From contig JAIDTI010000028.1 in assembly GCA_029060755.1 (NCBI GenBank), positions 1-34,412 on the forward strand: 34,412 nucleotides of DNA, given 5' to 3'. The notes beneath the pieces were generated by a model. The model saw only the letters and a program-made list of their open reading frames with translations. It searched no databases and was not told the DNA's origin. Of this stretch, positions 8,340-16,147 are shown one piece after another; position 1 is the first letter of the stretch, and the number at the start of each line of letters is the position of its first letter. Source of the DNA: Ruminococcus sp. GTDB taxonomy: Bacteria > Bacillota > Clostridia > Oscillospirales > Ruminococcaceae. The position numbers were made by a program, and so were the translations under genes.

Positions 8340-8794
8340 TATGATTTCCCTCTTATCAATGTTTTTCCTGCTCTGCACAAAATAATCGCCAATGCTATTG
8401 CACCTAAAAATATTCCGAAAGAATAGGAACTTTTATAATGTGTAATATCATTTTCAACAAGATATGTTTTTGAATTTTCAGGATTGAATTTTATAACTAT
8501 TGTGTTATTGAGTTTATATTTTGTTTTCGCTGTAGTATCTCTTGTATGACCGTTAAATATTTTATCGTCCACAAAATAAGTAAAGTGTGCTGTATATGTC
8601 ATTCGACTTGTGTGACCGCTTGTTTTACGTTTCTGCTCCACACGTACAATCTGTGCTGTTGCCGTATCTGTACAATGTTTCTGCTTGTATTTCAGTAATG
8701 CACCGTTAAAAATACCAACTACAAAAAAAATAACAGCACAAATAACAAAAATGGAAACTGCAGATTGCAGATTTTTGCCCATTTCATTCTTCAT
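8339..8794 (-). CDS. DUF3592-like membrane protein (copy 1)
   Basis: A 151-residue protein with the same layout as the following gene: an N-terminal membrane segment ('AVSIFVICAVIFFVVGIF'), a soluble part with 'AHFTYFVDDKIFNGHT' and 'YKLNNTIVIKFNPENSKTYLV', and a C-terminal hydrophobic stretch ('SFGIFLGAIALAIILC'). The ATG at 8794 is 2 bases after the stop of the YwqG-like gene and has only a weak ribosome binding site, so translation is probably coupled. An ATG at 8782 is an alternative start. Confidence 0.8.
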   Translation of the reverse strand: MKNEMGKNLQSAVSIFVICAVIFFVVGIFNGALLKYKQKHCTDTATAQIVRVEQKRKTSGHTSRMTYTAHFTYFVDDKIFNGHTRDTTAKTKYKLNNTIVIKFNPENSKTYLVENDITHYKSSYSFGIFLGAIALAIILCRAGKTLIRGKS

Positions 8795-8796
8795 AA

Positions 8797-9519
8797 TCAA
8801 CAGCAGTCCCAGTTGTACAATACATCACTGAAATCGCAGGCTTTGAGATTTTCTGTTCTGATAAAGAAATTACATACCCCCGAATCGCCCCACATAATGA
8901 CATATTCATCTTCTTTATAGTCGCTGTCCATCTGAAAAAGCAAGTAATCATAATCCTGTAAATCTTCCTGCCAGCGTGGGTCTTCCTGTGTAAATACTGG
9001 AATACCACCAATCATGTGACCGCCGTAATCTTCAGGGTCTTCATCTAAATAATCATATTTTTCATCAGAAAAATCATAATATGTGCTTGTGCTTTCGTAA
9101 ATCTCAACAGCAAATTCCCCATTATCCTCAATAGGCATACCATATTCATAATCGTCCCAGTCATGCTCTACAATCTTGCTGATAACTTCATCACGTGTTA
9201 CTGTATTATCAACTGTAGGATAATATATAACTCTGAAAGTATTCTGATTTGTCTGATTATCAAAGTCCATACCGTATACATCATCATTGAGAATCCAGAA
9301 TTGCAGAAGTCCGCTTTTTGGATATTCAGGAAGTGTAACCTTTGAGCAGTCAATCTGTGCAAGAAAGCGCAACTGTCTGCCCTCATTGTCAACAGGAAAA
9401 CTGCTGTCATGCGGAATATATCCCACACCGCCAAACTTACTTACAAATATATCTTCTGTTCTTCCTATTATTTTCATTCTCATACACGGCATCTGGTCGC
9501 CGTCTTTATAGTCTATCAT
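8797..9519 (-). CDS. YwqG-like (DUF1963) protein
   Basis: A 240-residue acidic soluble protein. 'SKFGGVGYIPHDSSFPVDNEGRQLRFLAQIDCSKV' near the N-terminus (partly quoted motif: FGG..Y.P.....P....G....FLAQI), 'GLLQFWI' and a late 'DYLLFQMDSD' with 'VIMWGDSGVCNFFI' follow the order of YwqG/DUF1963 proteins. The family has no firmly established function. It has a strong AAGGGGGA ribosome binding site before the ATG at 9519. It lies 18 bases after speB and 2 bases before the first DUF3592-like gene. Confidence 0.88.
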   Translation of the reverse strand: MIDYKDGDQMPCMRMKIIGRTEDIFVSKFGGVGYIPHDSSFPVDNEGRQLRFLAQIDCSKVTLPEYPKSGLLQFWILNDDVYGMDFDNQTNQNTFRVIYYPTVDNTVTRDEVISKIVEHDWDDYEYGMPIEDNGEFAVEIYESTSTYYDFSDEKYDYLDEDPEDYGGHMIGGIPVFTQEDPRWQEDLQDYDYLLFQMDSDYKEDEYVIMWGDSGVCNFFIRTENLKACDFSDVLYNWDCC

Positions 9520-9537
9520 GATAAATCCCCCTTTTGC

Positions 9538-10389
9538 TTATGATAATGCAAGAAGCATTTCCCTGATTATTTTGCAGGCTACAGCTGTAGATGCTCCTGA
9601 CTGGTCATAATGCGGACTAAGTTCATTCACATCACAGCTCACTATATTAAGTAAACTGCATACAAGTGTAACAGCCTCACGGAGTTCTTTGAATGAAACG
9701 CCCTCTGCCTCCGGAGTACCTGTTCCGCAGAATACAGACGGGTCAAGCACATCTAAATCAAGTGTAAAGTAAACATTTTTGCCTTTGAGTTTTTCAACAG
9801 TTTCAGCAAGTCCGTCAAAGCTGAATTTGTGCATTTCCGTATGCTCTTTTGCGAATACAAATTCTTCTCTGTCGCCACTTCTGATGCCGAACTGGAATAT
9901 ATGACCGTCCCCGACAAGTTCATGACATCTTCTCAACACACAAGCATGAGACAACGGCTGACCTAAATAATCATCACGCAAATCAGCATGAGCATCAAAA
10001 TGTACTATATATAAGTCGTCATATTTTTCTTTTACAGCCATAACAGAGCCAAGTGTTACAAGATGTTCACCGCCTATCATAAACGGGATTTTTTTGTCTT
10101 TCAGAATAATATCCGAACGCATTGCTATATCAGCTATAGCACGTCTCACACTGCCGAACGGAAGTTCCAAATCACCACTATCAAAATAGGAATAGTCCGT
10201 CATGTCCTTATCCTGATATGGACTGTACGTTTCAATACCGAAACTTTCTGAACGGATTGCAGACGGTGCAAATCTTGTTCCGGGACGAAAACTTGTTGTG
10301 CTGTCATATCCTGCACCAAAAAGAACTATTTTTGCATCATCATATTCTGAATCGCAGGCAATAAAAGTCTGGATATTTTTATTCAACAT
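9538..10389 (-). CDS. speB: Agmatinase
   Basis: Manganese-dependent ureohydrolase of the arginase fold, 283 residues, converting agmatine to putrescine and urea. The metal ligands are all visible: His109 in 'GGEHL', Asp132, His134 and Asp136 in 'HFDAHADLRD', and Asp211 and Asp213 in 'TLDLDVLDPS'. 'GTGTPEAEG' and the start of the chain also match agmatinases. The ATG at 10389 overlaps the end of speE by 11 bases. Together with speA further upstream it supplies putrescine from arginine to both aminopropyl routes in this unit. Confidence 0.96.
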   Translation of the reverse strand: MLNKNIQTFIACDSEYDDAKIVLFGAGYDSTTSFRPGTRFAPSAIRSESFGIETYSPYQDKDMTDYSYFDSGDLELPFGSVRRAIADIAMRSDIILKDKKIPFMIGGEHLVTLGSVMAVKEKYDDLYIVHFDAHADLRDDYLGQPLSHACVLRRCHELVGDGHIFQFGIRSGDREEFVFAKEHTEMHKFSFDGLAETVEKLKGKNVYFTLDLDVLDPSVFCGTGTPEAEGVSFKELREAVTLVCSLLNIVSCDVNELSPHYDQSGASTAVACKIIREMLLALS

Positions 10390-11230
10390 CTCTTAACATC
10401 TCCTCAACATAGTTTGGAAGTGCAAAAGCACCACAATGAAGTTTTGTATTGTAATATTTTGTTTTAAGTCCGAGCATATTCCACTTTACAGAGTTTAAGT
10501 CGTGTACAGGGTGATACTTTTTTGATGCGAAACCAAAAAGCCAATGTCCCGACGGATAAGTCGGTATATGAGCCTGATAAACACGGCTTATCGGAAAACT
10601 CTCCACTATTTTCCTATGCGCTCTCTGCATTGCAAGAGCATCTTCATCATAGAACGGACTTTCATGCTGATTAACCATAATACCATCATCTCTTAAAGCC
10701 TTGTTGCATGAGCCGTAAAATTCTTTGGTGAAAAGACTTTCTCCAGGTCCGAAAGGGTCTGTTGAGTCAACTATTATTACATCATATTTATTATCGCATC
10801 TTCTTATGAATTTAACGCCGTCCTCACAGAAAATATGCACTCTTTCATCATCAAGACAACAAGCTGTTGCCGGAAGATATTTTTTACTCACTTCAATAAC
10901 AAGTTCATCAATCTCAACCAAATCAATACTTTCAACACTGGAATAACGTGTAAGTTCACGGATAACACCGCCGTCCCCTGCTCCGATTACAAGTATATTT
11001 TTAGGGTTCGGGTGAACTGCCATAGGAATATGAGTTATCATTTCATGGTAGATAAACTCATCTTTTTCAGTAAGCATCATATAACCGTCAAGCGTAAGGA
11101 ATCTGCCGAACTCCTTTGAATCGAAAATATCAATACGCTGAAATTCACTTTGTGCCGTATAAAGCTGACGGTCAACTTTAATTGAGAACTTTACATTAGG
11201 TGTATGCCGTTCAGTAAACCATAATTCCAT
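10379..11230 (-). CDS. speE: Spermidine synthase (putrescine aminopropyltransferase)
   Basis: Transfers the aminopropyl group of decarboxylated S-adenosylmethionine to putrescine, giving spermidine. The protein has 283 residues, the usual size. Seen: N-terminal 'MELWFTERHTPNVKFSIKV', substrate strand 'GRFLTLDGYMMLTEKDEF', the nucleotide motif 'GAGDGG' at 83-88, the acidic residue in 'DLVEIDE', and 'VDSTDPFGP' with Asp155 and Asp158 for the amines. AAAGGAGG lies 6 bases before the ATG at 11230. The donor is made by SpeD, encoded first in the unit, and the acceptor by SpeA plus SpeB. Confidence 0.96.
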   Translation of the reverse strand: MELWFTERHTPNVKFSIKVDRQLYTAQSEFQRIDIFDSKEFGRFLTLDGYMMLTEKDEFIYHEMITHIPMAVHPNPKNILVIGAGDGGVIRELTRYSSVESIDLVEIDELVIEVSKKYLPATACCLDDERVHIFCEDGVKFIRRCDNKYDVIIVDSTDPFGPGESLFTKEFYGSCNKALRDDGIMVNQHESPFYDEDALAMQRAHRKIVESFPISRVYQAHIPTYPSGHWLFGFASKKYHPVHDLNSVKWNMLGLKTKYYNTKLHCGAFALPNYVEEMLRDVE

Positions 11231-11255
11231 AAAAATCCTCCTTTAAAACTTGTTC

Positions 11256-12104
11256 TTATTCTCCATATATAGCATCAGTAACCGCTGCAATAATCGAATA
11301 TTTATCCTTTCCCAACTCAGCTTTTCTGGCTTCAAGGTCGAAATCTTCGCCAAAAAGCAAATACTTTTGCATAATAGTTTCCTTATTTGTAACACTACTT
11401 CCTTTATTAAGAATAACAACGAACCGATAATTCTGCGGATTTTCAATATATTCTTCATATTCGGCAATTAAAGCCTCTGCTTTTTCGAGAAATTCGTCCT
11501 TTCTGGATTCATCATGTATTGTCAAAATAAATGTCATTACATATTCCTTGTCCGAACCAGCAGTTTTGCCATCAACTTCAGAAATTTTCATACAGTCATT
11601 TTCATTGACACGCTTTTCTATATCAGAAGCACATCTTTCGTCATACATATCTACAACAGAATAGAAAAATAAATTTATTTTGAATCCATCACCCTCATGC
11701 CCTATTTCATCTTCTTCATGATTTTCACATTTAAAATATTTACTTATAACATTGTCATAAATATCCTGTTCAGCTATATAACTTACAGACGTTGTATAAA
11801 GTGAATACACTGCACCCGTATCCATAGCTTTTTTGCTGTTGAAATATTCCTTTTCATTCTCATATTTATTCGTAAGAAGCTGAACGGAATGCTCATTGTC
11901 GTTTTTGTCGGAGAATGTCACATACCATTCTTTTTGTCCTGTTTCTTCTGAAGAGCGAGTTTCTTCAACAGTATATTCGCCATTGCCGTAAACATAATCA
12001 ATAAATCCCTTATACTTTTCAGGCAAATCAGTACCGTATTTTCCGCAGGAAGTAAGCAGTACCAAAGCTGTCAATGATGTTAATAAAAATAATCCCTTTT
12101 TCAT
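11256..12104 (-). CDS. Putative lipoprotein, unknown function
   Basis: A 282-residue protein with a lipoprotein signal peptide: 'MKKGLFLLTSLTALVLLTSC', with the modified cysteine at 20. The mature part is rich in Glu, Lys and Tyr and shows no known motif; 'IDYVYGNGEYTVEETRSSE' suggests a small beta-rich N-terminal domain and the C-terminal half seems alpha/beta. It should be attached to the outer face of the cell membrane. AAAAGGGG precedes the ATG at 12104. It lies between another lipoprotein gene and speE with gaps of 19 and 25 bases, so it belongs to the polyamine unit by position, but nothing in it shows a polyamine role. Confidence 0.78.
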   Translation of the reverse strand: MKKGLFLLTSLTALVLLTSCGKYGTDLPEKYKGFIDYVYGNGEYTVEETRSSEETGQKEWYVTFSDKNDNEHSVQLLTNKYENEKEYFNSKKAMDTGAVYSLYTTSVSYIAEQDIYDNVISKYFKCENHEEDEIGHEGDGFKINLFFYSVVDMYDERCASDIEKRVNENDCMKISEVDGKTAGSDKEYVMTFILTIHDESRKDEFLEKAEALIAEYEEYIENPQNYRFVVILNKGSSVTNKETIMQKYLLFGEDFDLEARKAELGKDKYSIIAAVTDAIYGE

Positions 12105-12123
12105 AAAAATTCCCCTTTAAAAG

Positions 12124-12669
12124 TCATTGTATGAATTTCAATATATCATCTTCAATAATAAGATTTCCTGTTTCCACTCTATCATCTTCATAATAACCAT
12201 ATGGTCTTTTTTCAACTAAAAGTTTATCATCTTTCATAATTAAATTATAATCATACAGCGTTCTCTCACATAGAGTATAATTTTTATCATTTTTATAATC
12301 AAAAACCTCTATATGAGTGTCAATTATACCACTACCGAACATTACAGTTGAACATATTTCAGGAAAGCCGTCATTTGTTAAGTCTGTAAAATATATACTG
12401 TAAACAGGCATACCTGCAATCATCCCTTTTTTATTTCCGTTTTCTATAGCTGTAACAGAAAATTCAGTCCATTTAAACGTTACATCAGGAAAATCTTCAA
12501 GCGTCATTTCTAATTCAAAATCTTCATAGGGACGTTCAGCATTTTTATAGTAGTCATTCCATTTGCACACCTTATTTTGCTCCCAGTTATTCTGAATTTC
12601 TTTGCTTTGACTGCATGAAGTCAAAAACAGACAGCTTACGATTAACAAATAAGATACTTTATACTTCAT
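12124..12669 (-). CDS. Putative lipoprotein with a calcium-loop-like motif
   Basis: A 181-residue protein with a lipoprotein signal: 'SYLLIVSCLFLTSCSQS', cysteine 19 being the probable lipid attachment site. In the middle is 'FTDLTNDGFPEICSTV', which resembles the D.(T/N).DG..E. calcium loop of FG-GAP/VCBS-type repeats. The rest is unrecognised. The ATG at 12669 has AAAGGG 7 bases upstream; a longer frame to 12690 would overlap the acetyltransferase gene and is less likely. It lies 4 bases after that gene. Confidence 0.76.
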   Translation of the reverse strand: MKYKVSYLLIVSCLFLTSCSQSKEIQNNWEQNKVCKWNDYYKNAERPYEDFELEMTLEDFPDVTFKWTEFSVTAIENGNKKGMIAGMPVYSIYFTDLTNDGFPEICSTVMFGSGIIDTHIEVFDYKNDKNYTLCERTLYDYNLIMKDDKLLVEKRPYGYYEDDRVETGNLIIEDDILKFIQ

Positions 12670-12673
12670 AAAT

Positions 12674-13150
12674 TTACCCTTTATTATCAAGCAAAATCTT
12701 CATATTATGATATTTTGAAGTCGCATCTTCAAATCCGATTGACTTATACAAATTATAGCCTGCATCAGTTGCTTTCAGTTCGATAAAATCAAGTCCCATT
12801 TTTTCCGCATCAAAAATCAATAGTTTGATTAGATTACCTGCAATACCCTTTTTTCTGTATTCAGGTTTTGTATATACATTCAATACAGTACCTGTTTTTC
12901 CGTTAATAAATGCAGGATTTGAGGGCTTTTCAGTGACATATAAAAAGCAACAGCTTACTATTTTATTTTCTTCTCTGCAAACATAAGCAAAGAAATCTTT
13001 ATTAAGATGTCTTAAATAATAATCAGGCAGTTTTTCGGAAATCTGATTTATCTGCAATTCTGAAATTTCTCCATAATCTTCAATCAGATAATCTATTCTT
13101 AATTCTACTAATGAAACCAAATCATTAATATCTGCTCTTTCAAAAATCAT
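12674..13150 (-). CDS. GNAT-family N-acetyltransferase
   Basis: A 158-residue acetyltransferase of the GNAT fold. The acetyl-CoA motif is visible as 'VLNVYTKPEYRKKGIAGNLI' (RKKGIA pyrophosphate loop), followed by the usual 'FIELKATDAGYNLYKSIGF'. The acceptor is unknown. Because it lies between speA and the lipoprotein genes inside the polyamine unit, a polyamine or polyamine-related amine acceptor is possible, but the sequence alone does not show it. AAAGGGG lies before the ATG at 13150, and the gene follows speA by 18 bases. Confidence 0.88.
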   Translation of the reverse strand: MIFERADINDLVSLVELRIDYLIEDYGEISELQINQISEKLPDYYLRHLNKDFFAYVCREENKIVSCCFLYVTEKPSNPAFINGKTGTVLNVYTKPEYRKKGIAGNLIKLLIFDAEKMGLDFIELKATDAGYNLYKSIGFEDATSKYHNMKILLDNKG

Positions 13151-13168
13151 AATAATTCCCCTTTGATT

Positions 13169-14620
13169 TTATATAAGAACATTCAGTCTTTCAATGTTAA
13201 TATCCTCTGTACCCGTCATCTGACAGCCCTTTTCCTTTGCATATTTGATATAGTCAACTATATCTTGTGTAATAAGTTCACCAGGTGCAAGAATTGGTAT
13301 GCCAGGCGGATAGCACATAACAAACTCCGTACATACTCTGCTCACACTTTCATCAAGTGGAAGTGAAATCTTGTCTGCATAAAATGCACGTCGGGGAGCT
13401 TCTGCAACAATCGGCGAAATATATTCCTGACTAAGCATATTTGCTTCGGATTTTCCGAAACGTCTCTTTATTTCAGCCATTGCACTTATAAGACGTTCAA
13501 TGTCACGCTTTCTGTCGCCTACAGAGAGATAAGCAAGAATATTTCCTAAATCGCCGAACTCAATCTGAATATCATATTCATCACGGAGCAAGTCATATAC
13601 TTCAATTCCTGCTAATCCTATAGGGAGAGTGTAGACACTAAGTTTTGACACATCAAAATCATATATGCTGTCACCGTTTATCAATTCTTTTGAATAAGCA
13701 TAGTAACCGCCGATTGAGTTTATTTCAGAACGTGCATATTCTGCCATTTCAACGGTTTTTTCAAATATTTCACGTCCGCTTAATGCAAGTCTCTTGCGTG
13801 AAATATCAAGACTTGACAACAGCAGATAAGATGCACTTGTTGTCTGAGTAAGATTGACAACCTGACGCATATAGTCTGCATTGATGTTTTTTCCCATAAG
13901 CAGAAAAGAACTCTGCGTAAGACTTCCGCCCGATTTGTGCATACTGACAGAGGCAATGTCCGCACCCGCTTCCATAGCTGTTATCGGAAAATTCTCACCA
14001 AAATAGAAGTGTGTACCGTGTGCTTCGTCAACAAGCACAAGCATATTGTGAGCGTGAGCAAGTTCAACGATTTTTTTCAGGTCGGAGCAGATGCCGTAAT
14101 ACGTGGGATTATTCACCATAATAGCCTTTGCCTGCGGATTTTCCTTTATCGCTTGTTCAACCTGTTCAACTGACATTCCAAGTGCTATTCCAAGCTGACG
14201 GTTTACATCGGGATTCACATATACAGGAACTGCACCTGTAAGAATGAGTGCATTTATAGCACTTCTATGTACATTTCGTGGCATTATGATTTTATCACCA
14301 CTTTTGCAGGCGTACATAATCATACTTTGTACAGCAGAAGTAGTTCCGCCAACCATAAAGAACGCATTTTCCGCCTTGAAAGCTTCTGCAACAAGCATTT
14401 CCGCATCTTTGATTACTGAAACAGGGTGACAGAGATTATCAAGCGGTTTCATTGAATTTACATCAACATTCATGCAGTCCTCACCTAAAAACTCTGTCAG
14501 TTCCATATTTCCACGACCACGTTTGTGTCCCGGAACATCAAAAGGTACAACCCTCATTCTTCTGAATTTTCTGAGAGCTTCATAAATCGGTGCATTAACC
14601 TGAGAAAGAGCCATTGCCAT
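13169..14620 (-). CDS. speA: Arginine decarboxylase (Orn/Lys/Arg decarboxylase family)
   Basis: PLP-dependent decarboxylase, 483 residues, short bacterial type as in B. subtilis SpeA. Seen: '[13 protein letters not shown]' at the N-terminus, '[12 protein letters not shown]', 'VDEAHGTHF' (Asp198, His201), the PLP lysine Lys229 in '[10 protein letters not shown]', and the C-terminal domain with '[15 protein letters not shown]'. The family also includes lysine and ornithine decarboxylases, but agmatinase in the same unit makes arginine the likely substrate. The ATG at 14620 (AAGGA six bases upstream) overlaps the end of speD by 26 bases; further ATGs at 14626 and 14614 are alternatives. Confidence 0.93.
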   Translation of the reverse strand: MAMALSQVNAPIYEALRKFRRMRVVPFDVPGHKRGRGNMELTEFLGEDCMNVDVNSMKPLDNLCHPVSVIKDAEMLVAEAFKAENAFFMVGGTTSAVQSMIMYACKSGDKIIMPRNVHRSAINALILTGAVPVYVNPDVNRQLGIALGMSVEQVEQAIKENPQAKAIMVNNPTYYGICSDLKKIVELAHAHNMLVLVDEAHGTHFYFGENFPITAMEAGADIASVSMHKSGGSLTQSSFLLMGKNINADYMRQVVNLTQTTSASYLLLSSLDISRKRLALSGREIFEKTVEMAEYARSEINSIGGYYAYSKELINGDSIYDFDVSKLSVYTLPIGLAGIEVYDLLRDEYDIQIEFGDLGNILAYLSVGDRKRDIERLISAMAEIKRRFGKSEANMLSQEYISPIVAEAPRRAFYADKISLPLDESVSRVCTEFVMCYPPGIPILAPGELITQDIVDYIKYAKEKGCQMTGTEDINIERLNVLI

Positions 14621-15374
14621 AAACATTCCTTCCGCTGAATATTTCAATCATTTCACGCCTGAGAGCATCTGTAATATCAAGCCTGCTGCGTGGAGAAAGT
14701 TCCCTTACATCTGTATTAAAAAGATAGTTTTGCAGTTCAATTTCTTTTATAAGCATTTTTGTATGAAAAATGTTTGCCTGATAAACGTTTATATCAACAG
14801 CATCATATTTTTCAAGAGTTGCTTTGTCGATATAGTTCTGAACAGACGTAATATCATGGTCTATAAAGAGTTTTTCACCGCTTAAATTTCTTGTAAAACC
14901 ACGCACTCTGTAATCCATGATAATAATATCGGAATCAAAACTTCCGATAAGATAATCAAGAGCAGTAAGCGGAGTTATTTTTCCGCAGGTTGCAACATCA
15001 ATATCAACTCTGAAAGTTGCTATATTTGTATCGGGGTGATATTCCGGATAAGTATGCACTGTAACGTGGCTTTTATCAAGATGTGCAACAGTTTCTCTGC
15101 CTATCGGAATCATTGTATCATCAGATATAAGAAAAGTTGCAGAAGCACCCTGTGGGTCATAATCCTGTCGGGATATACTGAGGACTTTTGCTCCTATCAT
15201 TTCAGTAAGATGAGTCATAATATTAGTGATACGCTCTGAGTTATAGACTTCATCAACATAGGCTATATAATCAAGCTGAGCCTTCGGTGTTCTTGCATAG
15301 CATACATCATATATATTGAAACTCAATGATTTTGTCAGATTATTGAATCCATAGAGTTTAAGTTTAGTTTCCAT
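14595..15374 (-). CDS. speD: S-adenosylmethionine decarboxylase proenzyme
   Basis: Pyruvoyl-dependent decarboxylase that makes decarboxylated S-adenosylmethionine for SpeE. The protein has 259 residues, close to the E. coli type (264) and twice the short Bacillus/Thermotoga type. The self-cleavage site is '[16 protein letters not shown]', with Ser102 expected to become the pyruvoyl group. '[20 protein letters not shown]' and '[21 protein letters not shown]' also match that class. The start is the ATG at 15374, with GGGAGG six bases upstream. The frame stays open through the tRNA-Leu gene, but that extension is not coding. It is the first gene of the polyamine unit, 88 bases downstream of the tRNA and after a terminator hairpin. 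Confidence 0.95.
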   Translation of the reverse strand: METKLKLYGFNNLTKSLSFNIYDVCYARTPKAQLDYIAYVDEVYNSERITNIMTHLTEMIGAKVLSISRQDYDPQGASATFLISDDTMIPIGRETVAHLDKSHVTVHTYPEYHPDTNIATFRVDIDVATCGKITPLTALDYLIGSFDSDIIIMDYRVRGFTRNLSGEKLFIDHDITSVQNYIDKATLEKYDAVDINVYQANIFHTKMLIKEIELQNYLFNTDVRELSPRSRLDITDALRREMIEIFSGRNVYGNGSFSG

Positions 15375-15411
15375 AAAAGACCTCCCGATAGAAGTAATAA
15401 ATACATCTTCA

Positions 15412-15454
15412 CAGAAAAAATAAAAAAAGACCGTGCCAAAACTGCACAGTCTTT
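15412..15454 (-). terminator. Rho-independent terminator between tRNA-Leu and speD
   Basis: On the minus strand, AAAGACTGTGC (15454-15444) pairs along 11 positions with GCACGGTCTTT (15436-15426), with a 7-base loop and one G-T pair. It is followed by a run of T interrupted by a single A. It starts 8 bases after the tRNA 3' end. It would end tRNA transcripts; see the finding on how speD may still be transcribed. Confidence 0.9.
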
Positions 15455-15461
15455 GAATACC

Positions 15462-15548
15462 TGGTGCGGATAACAGGAGTTGAACCTGCACCGAGTTGCC
15501 CCGACTGGCACCTGAAGCCAGCGCGTCTGCCTATTCCGCCATATCCGC
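15462..15548 (-). tRNA. tRNA-Leu (anticodon CAG)
   Basis: An 87-nt tRNA with the 3' CCA encoded. The acceptor stem GCGGATA pairs perfectly with TATCCGC. The anticodon arm is CTGGC-TTCAGGT-GCCAG, giving anticodon CAG, which reads CTG leucine codons. The variable arm is long (CGGGGCAACTCG), as expected for leucine tRNAs, and the T arm has GGTTCAACTCC. It lies 13 bases downstream of a consensus -10 element and is followed by a terminator. Confidence 0.96.
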
Positions 15549-15561
15549 ACATCGCTCTAAT

Positions 15562-15590
15562 ATTATAACATACATTTCAGAAAATGTCAA
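15562..15590 (-). promoter_or_regulatory. Sigma-A type promoter for tRNA-Leu
   Basis: On the minus strand: TTGACA (15590-15585), 17 bases, TATAAT (15567-15562). Both match the consensus exactly, and a TG-like extension precedes the -10. The transcription start is expected about 15555, a few bases ahead of the mature tRNA. It is the only clear promoter seen upstream of speD. Confidence 0.92.
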
Positions 15591-15599
15591 GAGTTTTAT

Positions 15600-15638
15600 A
15601 AAAAAATTTCTGCAAGCGGATAAATTTATCCGCCTGCA
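15600..15638 (-). terminator. Rho-independent terminator after the acidic zinc-ribbon gene
   Basis: The core GCGGATAAATTTATCCGC is perfectly self-complementary and is flanked by further pairs (GCAG / TTGC). On the minus strand it is followed, 3 bases later, by a run of seven T. It lies 12 bases beyond the stop at 15650 and about 10 bases before the tRNA promoter, so it separates the two units. Confidence 0.85.
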
Positions 15639-15649
15639 CAAAATTTCAA

Positions 15650-16108
15650 TTAATCTTCGTCTGAATCAGATTCCTCAAAATCCTCAATAGTAAGGTCATC
15701 ACAATCAAACTCAAGAAGTTCATTACAATTCGGACAATTAATAGAACCCTCATCAATCATGCCTTCATCAACAAGGATAGTATCGCCACAAGTCGGACAA
15801 GTTACCTCATAAAGTTCATCATCTTCCAAATCGTACTCATCATCTTCATCATCGTCAAAACATTCGTCACATTCTTCACAGTCATCACAATCGTAAATAT
15901 CCTGACTAATCTGCTCCATATTTTCATCAAGAATATCGCAGAAATCTGTAAGTTCATCAACCTGAGACTGTAAATCCTCTACATAAAGCACCATTTCAGC
16001 CATAACTTCCGACATCTTTACAAGAGCTTTGCCCTCTTTTGTAGATGTATCAATATCAAGACCGTCAAGCATACCCTGAAGATAAGACATTTTTTCTGTA
16101 AGCTTCAT
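15650..16108 (-). CDS. Acidic protein with coiled coil and C-terminal zinc ribbon (CD1247-like)
   Basis: A 152-residue very acidic protein of unknown function. Residues 1-65 look helical ('YLQGMLDGLDI', 'VEDLQSQVDELTDFCDIL'), as in the CD1247 N-terminal domain proteins of Firmicutes. Next come the cysteine-rich acidic stretch 'CDDCEECDEC' (about 74-83) and a run of Asp/Glu, then a zinc ribbon with 'CPTC' and 'CPNC' about 20 residues apart. The C-terminus is again acidic. AAAGGAGG lies upstream of the ATG at 16108. It follows efp by 39 bases and is probably co-transcribed with it. Confidence 0.8.
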   Translation of the reverse strand: MKLTEKMSYLQGMLDGLDIDTSTKEGKALVKMSEVMAEMVLYVEDLQSQVDELTDFCDILDENMEQISQDIYDCDDCEECDECFDDDEDDEYDLEDDELYEVTCPTCGDTILVDEGMIDEGSINCPNCNELLEFDCDDLTIEDFEESDSDED

Positions 16109-16147
16109 AAGAAAAAGCCTCCTTTGATATAATAAATTAACTATTGA

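Noticed and set aside
15375..15491. N-terminal extension of SpeD upstream of 15374
   Set aside because: It would be translated through the terminator and into the tRNA-Leu gene. The ATG at 15374 has an excellent GGGAGG site and gives the usual family length.
15611..15638. Perfect palindrome as a possible operator or attachment site next to the tRNA
   Set aside because: It is better explained as the stem of a terminator, because it is followed by a T run on the minus strand. No integrase gene or tRNA fragment duplication is seen nearby.
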